9,299 bases of DNA. Origin: Candidatus Omnitrophota bacterium. Its GTDB lineage: Bacteria; Omnitrophota; Gorgyraeia; Gygaellales; Profunditerraquicolaceae. Position 1 is the stretch's first letter. Every line of letters starts with the position of its first letter. Position numbers and translations under genes: made by a program. The DNA lies in the NCBI GenBank assembly GCA_028717985.1, contig JAQUMS010000028.1, forward strand, positions 1 to 9,299. The letters run 5' to 3'. Positions 6,560-9,299 of this stretch are shown piece after piece. The notes below the pieces were generated by a model. It made no database searches, had not been told where the DNA came from, and worked only from the letters and a program-made list of their open reading frames with translations.

Positions 6560-7644
6560 CCAGACACATTCAACCTGAAGAGAAGAAAATTATTTCTTCA
6601 TCCGGGATTGATATTTCCGAGGATATGCGTTCCGCGACTTTTTTACAGAAAGACAGCAGTGTAGTTTTTTCCCGGAGTTTGTCCGATGATGTTGAAATCA
6701 TGAACATTCATGACGCATTGAAGGAACTGCCCGACATAAAAAATTATTACGGGCAGGCTTTTAAATCATTGAACCGGGATTACCCTCTTGATACCGAAGG
6801 CGGGTATTTTATCAGGGTTAAAAAAGGGAAAACAGTGGAGCTTCCTATTCAGGCCTGTCTTTTTCTTAAATCCCAGGGATTTCAGCAGAAAGTTCATAAT
6901 ATAATTGTGGTTGAGGAAGGCGCGCGGGTTTATTTGATTACGGGCTGTTCGGCGTCTGAGGCCGCTCACGAAGGGTTTCATCTTGGAATATCGGAGTTTT
7001 TCGTTAAAAAAGACGCGTATTTAAACTTTACGATGATTCATTCCTGGCGGGAGGACGTATCGGTAAAACCGATGAGTATTTCGCTTGTTGAGGAAGGAGC
7101 GTCGTTTATTTCCAACTATATTTCCCTGCGGCCGGTAAAAGAAATAACCATGTATCCAACTACGGTATTAAACGGCTCCGATGCGCGCGCACGGTATAAT
7201 TCGCTTATTCTTTCTCATCCGGATTCTTTTCATGATATAGGGTCGCGGGTGATCTTGAAAGGCAGGAATACACAGGCAGAAATCATAGCGAGGTCTGTCA
7301 GCCTCGGCGGCAGAGTTATTAACCGCGGGCATATTAAGGCTGAAAATAAAGACGTTACAGGGCACCTTGAATGCCGGGGTTTGATCTTATCGGAACAAGG
7401 AATTATTCATGCGATCCCCGAAATGGAAACCAATTACCGGGATGTGAACCTTTCTCATGAAGCCGCGATCGGAAAGATCAGTAAAGACGAAATTGAATAC
7501 TTGTGTTCCCGCGGCTTTACCGCTGAAGAAGCCCAGTCAATTATAGTCCGGGGCTTTATGGATGTGGATATTTTAGGACTTCCCGATATGCTCAGACAGG
7601 AAATAGATAAACTGGAAAATGATATGCTTAAGGGGAGTTTTTAA
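6541..7644 (+). CDS. SufB/SufD-family Fe-S cluster scaffold (SmsB type)
   Basis: 367 aa from ATG 6541. Partner of the preceding ATPase: a right-handed beta-helix scaffold on which Fe-S clusters are built. The family core is visible from about residue 85 to 340. Conserved elements include PIQACLFLK, HNIIVVEEGA, the helix end GHLECRGLILSE (Cys278), AIPEMET, LSHEAAIGKI (His306, Glu307) and YLCSRGFTAEEAQSIIVRGF. LSHEA matches the SufB EHEA site rather than the SufD CSHGA site, while by eye the SufB Cys at the GDRCGAH position aligns with Gly287 here. The protein is shorter than SufB (about 480-500 aa) and lacks its long N-terminal region. A single SufB/D gene with one SufC matches the minimal SUF-like SMS organisation known from archaea and many anaerobic bacteria, in which the scaffold is probably a homodimer. 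No cysteine desulfurase or SufU/SufE is adjacent. Confidence 0.88.
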   Translation: MSKGEIARHIQPEEKKIISSSGIDISEDMRSATFLQKDSSVVFSRSLSDDVEIMNIHDALKELPDIKNYYGQAFKSLNRDYPLDTEGGYFIRVKKGKTVELPIQACLFLKSQGFQQKVHNIIVVEEGARVYLITGCSASEAAHEGFHLGISEFFVKKDAYLNFTMIHSWREDVSVKPMSISLVEEGASFISNYISLRPVKEITMYPTTVLNGSDARARYNSLILSHPDSFHDIGSRVILKGRNTQAEIIARSVSLGGRVINRGHIKAENKDVTGHLECRGLILSEQGIIHAIPEMETNYRDVNLSHEAAIGKISKDEIEYLCSRGFTAEEAQSIIVRGFMDVDILGLPDMLRQEIDKLENDMLKGSF

Positions 7645-7662
7645 TTACCCTATACCCCTTAA
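7628..7662 (+). terminator. Hairpin at the end of the SmsCB-like unit, probable weak terminator
   Basis: Perfect 8-bp inverted repeat TTAAGGGG (7628-7635) and CCCCTTAA (7655-7662) with a 19-nt loop. The left arm lies in the last codons of the scaffold gene, whose TAA stop is at 7642-7644, inside the loop. A run of Ts begins about 6 nt after the right arm. The long loop and delayed T-run make it a weaker terminator than the one at 7877-7933. Confidence 0.42.
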
Positions 7663-7775
7663 CATGATGTTTTTCCTCCCAGATGCGTGGGATACATAAA
7701 ACTAAGATCGAATGTTTGTTCATTACATAAGTCCCGGCGGCAGGGGTTAATACAAGCAAAATTTTGTTATTCGGC
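7663..7775. other. Non-coding stretch with no clear function
   Basis: First part of the 329-nt gap 7645-7973. No supported reading frame on either strand. The only visible structure is a 5-bp inverted repeat TCCCA (7677-7681) / TGGGA (7688-7692) with a 6-nt loop, which could be chance. No repeat, tRNA or mobile-element sequence was recognised. Confidence 0.4.
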
Positions 7776-7804
7776 TTGAATCCAGATTCGGTATAAGGTA
7801 TATT
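7776..7804 (+). promoter_or_regulatory. Sigma-70-like promoter candidate for the secreted-protein gene
   Basis: TTGAAT (7776-7781, 4 of 6 to TTGACA) and TATATT (7799-7804, 5 of 6 to TATAAT) with a 17-nt spacer. Predicted start near 7811, giving a leader of about 163 nt before ATG 7974. The match is moderate, but the spacing and AT-rich surroundings are favourable. Activity is inferred. Confidence 0.42.
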
Positions 7805-7852
7805 TTAAATACAATTTTTTAGTTCTTTTAAAAAACGCCTGCCAATAATAAC

Positions 7853-7871
7853 AGAAGATTTTACGTCTTCT
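7853..7871 (+). promoter_or_regulatory. Upstream leader hairpin
   Basis: Perfect 6-bp inverted repeat AGAAGA (7853-7858) / TCTTCT (7866-7871) with a 7-nt loop, 5 nt before the large terminator stem. In the predicted leader RNA it would form the first of two successive stems. By eye no sequence in it complements the terminator's left arm, so an antiterminator role is not shown. Confidence 0.35.
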
Positions 7872-7876
7872 TTACG

Positions 7877-7933
7877 CCACGGTTCGGTAAAACATGAGAG
7901 AAAAACTCTTGGGTTACCGGTCCGTGGTTTTTT
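7877..7933 (+). terminator. Strong intrinsic terminator in the leader of the secreted-protein gene (possible attenuator)
   Basis: Three stacked stems: CCACGG (7877-7882) with CCGTGG (7922-7927); CGGTAA (7885-7890) with TTACCG (7914-7919); AGAG (7897-7900) with CTCT (7906-7909), closed by an AAAAA loop. The outer and middle stems are joined by a T:T mismatch and a T-G wobble. Six Ts follow immediately (7928-7933), then G and five more Ts. This is a classic rho-independent terminator reading on the + strand only. It ends 40 nt before ATG 7974, leaving little room for a promoter after it. It therefore either ends transcripts from upstream or regulates the downstream gene by attenuation. Confidence 0.75.
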
Positions 7934-7950
7934 GTTTTTGATTTGAATTA

Positions 7951-7970
7951 GAGGGAGGGGAATTGGAGGA
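7951..7970 (+). promoter_or_regulatory. Double purine-rich ribosome binding region
   Basis: Two Shine-Dalgarno-like runs, GAGGGAGGGG (7951-7960) and GGAGGA (7965-7970). The second is 3 nt before ATG 7974 and 12 nt before the in-frame ATG 7983. The first lies 13 nt before ATG 7974, which is too far for an optimal site there. Either ATG could serve; the signal peptide is intact from both. Confidence 0.5.
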
Positions 7971-7973
7971 TTC

Positions 7974-9299
7974 ATGAACCGGATGCGTATTTTTAAAACA
8001 CGGGTGGTTGCTGGAGCACTCACGGTGTTGTGTGTTCTGCCTTTACCTGACGCCGTCGCGGGCAGTTTCGGCAGTGCCGCCGGCGCGGGAAGCGGAAAGA
8101 CGATTAGCGCTTCAAGTTCGGGATCAGGAAGCGGAAGTTGGGGAAAAGTAATAATGAATCAGGATAATAAAAAATCAGGCGGAAACGTACGCGCGGTGGT
8201 TGTAAGCCCTCAGGAGGCGGAAAAAATAATTAAAAGCGGCAATACCGAAGTCGTATACCCCAGCCAGGCTGAAACACGCAAGATTCTGGAGGATCCGAAA
8301 GTCCGGGATGCCCTTCAGGAGAGCGTGTCAACAGTACATGCTTCTGACATCACTGAAGATTATAAGCGGGTGCTTGGTTCCGCTACTAATTTAGTCACCA
8401 AGAACCTTGGGATTGGGGAAGTCCTGCCGACAATGGACCAGGATGTAATTGAATATCCCTCTACGGAGATTATGGGTACCGGCAATGAGTTGGCCCAATG
8501 GGAACATCAATCCGGTAATGAGCTTCAGGTTTCCGCTTCAACGAGTGAATTAAATAAGATCGGAACTCAGGGGTTGAATTCGGCGAATGTAAAAATTCCC
8601 GATAAATTAACAGGGATCGTTAATCTGATGGATTATTTTCCGTCAGGAGACGGAGAGCAATATAACATATATAATAGCTCCGGGAATAAGATTAATCAGG
8701 AGCCGGTTTCCGGGGATTTTTATCCGATTGAGATAACAATGCCCGGCTCCGGGATTACCGGTAATCAGATTGAACGAAATGGTAAATCCGATGTTGTCAG
8801 TGTTTCCGCCGACCAGCATTATTCTTTCCGTGAGACGTATCAGGTTAAGGCGGTTAACGATCTGGGGTTTGAAAGCGAGACCTCTACTCCCGTGTTGGTG
8901 AAATACGACCAGACCATGAAATTTACCTATATGAATTCCGATCCTCGTGTTGCAAAAAGCGACGGAACTATTGATCCTGCATCTTCACAGGTACAAGAAT
9001 TCGCGTCTCATCTGGATATGGCCAGCGACGAATCTTCAGCGCGATTGGTTTTTAAAGACAATTACGCCGGTCATGGAAGGGGCTCTACATGGAAAATAAC
9101 GACTAATTTTGCCTCTCACGGCAGTGAGTCCGTGGACCAGATTTTAGCCTCCGGCGAAGGGAATGATAAAGACTGGGCCCGGCTTTCAAGTTCTATGCTG
9201 GAGTCAAAAGGGATTTCTTCTCAGATCAGGACAGGGTCTGTGCATAATCCTGATAATCCTACCGGCCGTTATTCCGAACGGAGCTGGACCGAGTTTTAT
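7974..9299 (+). CDS. Exported protein with C-terminal transglutaminase-like segment (3' partial)
   Basis: 442 codons are visible and still open at the window edge. Residues 1-29 form a signal peptide: MNRMRIFKTR, a hydrophobic core, then AVA followed by Gly30, a good signal peptidase I site. Residues about 30-58 are a Gly/Ser-rich low-complexity linker. The middle is polar and not recognised; around residues 288-305 the stretch TYQVKAVNDLGFESETS resembles the last strands of a fibronectin-III-like fold. Residues about 390-442 resemble a transglutaminase-like core (usual pattern C-x-D-[FYW]-A-x-L, then [LM]LxxxGI, then HAWxEVY): here DKDWARL, MLESKGISSQIRTG and RSWTEFY. The catalytic Cys position is Asp398 and the His position is Arg436, so the domain looks inactive; the third residue (Asp) is beyond the edge. 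Start ATG 7974 (or 7983) follows GGAGGA. The protein is likely secreted or envelope-attached; function unknown. Confidence 0.8.
   Translation, partial: MNRMRIFKTRVVAGALTVLCVLPLPDAVAGSFGSAAGAGSGKTISASSSGSGSGSWGKVIMNQDNKKSGGNVRAVVVSPQEAEKIIKSGNTEVVYPSQAETRKILEDPKVRDALQESVSTVHASDITEDYKRVLGSATNLVTKNLGIGEVLPTMDQDVIEYPSTEIMGTGNELAQWEHQSGNELQVSASTSELNKIGTQGLNSANVKIPDKLTGIVNLMDYFPSGDGEQYNIYNSSGNKINQEPVSGDFYPIEITMPGSGITGNQIERNGKSDVVSVSADQHYSFRETYQVKAVNDLGFESETSTPVLVKYDQTMKFTYMNSDPRVAKSDGTIDPASSQVQEFASHLDMASDESSARLVFKDNYAGHGRGSTWKITTNFASHGSESVDQILASGEGNDKDWARLSSSMLESKGISSQIRTGSVHNPDNPTGRYSERSWTEFY

Noticed and set aside
7731..7933. GEMM-type c-di-GMP riboswitch, suggested by GGGTTACCGG in the leader
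   Set aside because: The other conserved parts (CACAGGGCAAACC-like and GACGCAAAGCC-like segments) are not present, and GGTTACCG here is accounted for as the right arm of the terminator stem.
7811..7973. T-box leader
   Set aside because: No TGGN-containing antiterminator element or specifier-loop organisation could be seen, and the downstream gene is not an amino-acid or tRNA-synthetase gene.
7805..8023. Minus-strand reading frame of 72 codons over the leader and signal-peptide region
   Set aside because: It has no recognisable family, overlaps the terminator and the start of a well-supported + strand gene, and lacks a convincing ribosome binding site.
1..9299. CRISPR arrays, tRNA or rRNA genes, insertion sequences
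   Set aside because: No regularly spaced direct repeats, cloverleaf-like segments, rRNA cores, transposase motifs or terminal inverted repeats with target duplications were found by eye.

Overview
The window is about 9.3 kb of bacterial DNA with moderate GC content. All genes lie on the + strand and are closely packed. The gene mix suggests an uncultured, probably anaerobic or microaerophilic bacterium: a type IV pilus/type II secretion ATPase fused to a receiver domain, a B12-dependent-type radical SAM enzyme, an HD-GYP protein, a two-gene minimal SUF (SmsCB-like) Fe-S system, and a large secreted protein. Candidate phyla such as Omnitrophota would fit. That placement is an inference from gene content and style; no rRNA or marker gene is present to confirm it.

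Layout. Positions 1-1360 hold the 3' part of a PilB/GspE-type ATPase with a C-terminal receiver domain; its true start is left of the window. A strong hairpin (1387-1423) separates it from a B12-binding-domain radical SAM gene (1438-2745). A membrane HAMP-GAF-HD-GYP protein (2778-4259) follows closely. A good sigma-70-like promoter (4308-4336) and a small hairpin precede the next transcription unit: nicotinamidase pncA (4411-5010), a membrane-anchored NodB-type polysaccharide deacetylase (5026-5826), the SufC-like ATPase (5840-6559) and the SufB/D-like scaffold (6541-7644). The last two genes overlap. A hairpin at 7628-7662 spans the end of that unit.

The 329-nt gap 7645-7973 contains a second promoter candidate (7776-7804), then a predicted leader of about 160 nt with a small hairpin and a textbook intrinsic terminator (7877-7933). 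The terminator ends 40 nt before the last gene (7974 to the window edge). That gene encodes an exported protein with a signal peptide, a Gly/Ser-rich linker and a C-terminal transglutaminase-like segment that appears to have lost its catalytic Cys and His.

How the genes fit together. The first block is consistent with surface-pilus or secretion control through phosphorelay and cyclic-di-GMP signalling (receiver domain, HD-GYP). The second block joins NAD salvage, cell-envelope glycan modification and Fe-S cluster assembly. The last gene begins a separately controlled envelope or secreted protein. The observations most worth following up are the degenerate transglutaminase-like domain, the terminator-containing leader in front of it, the minimal SmsCB pair with a cysteine-rich tail, and the ATPase-receiver fusion.
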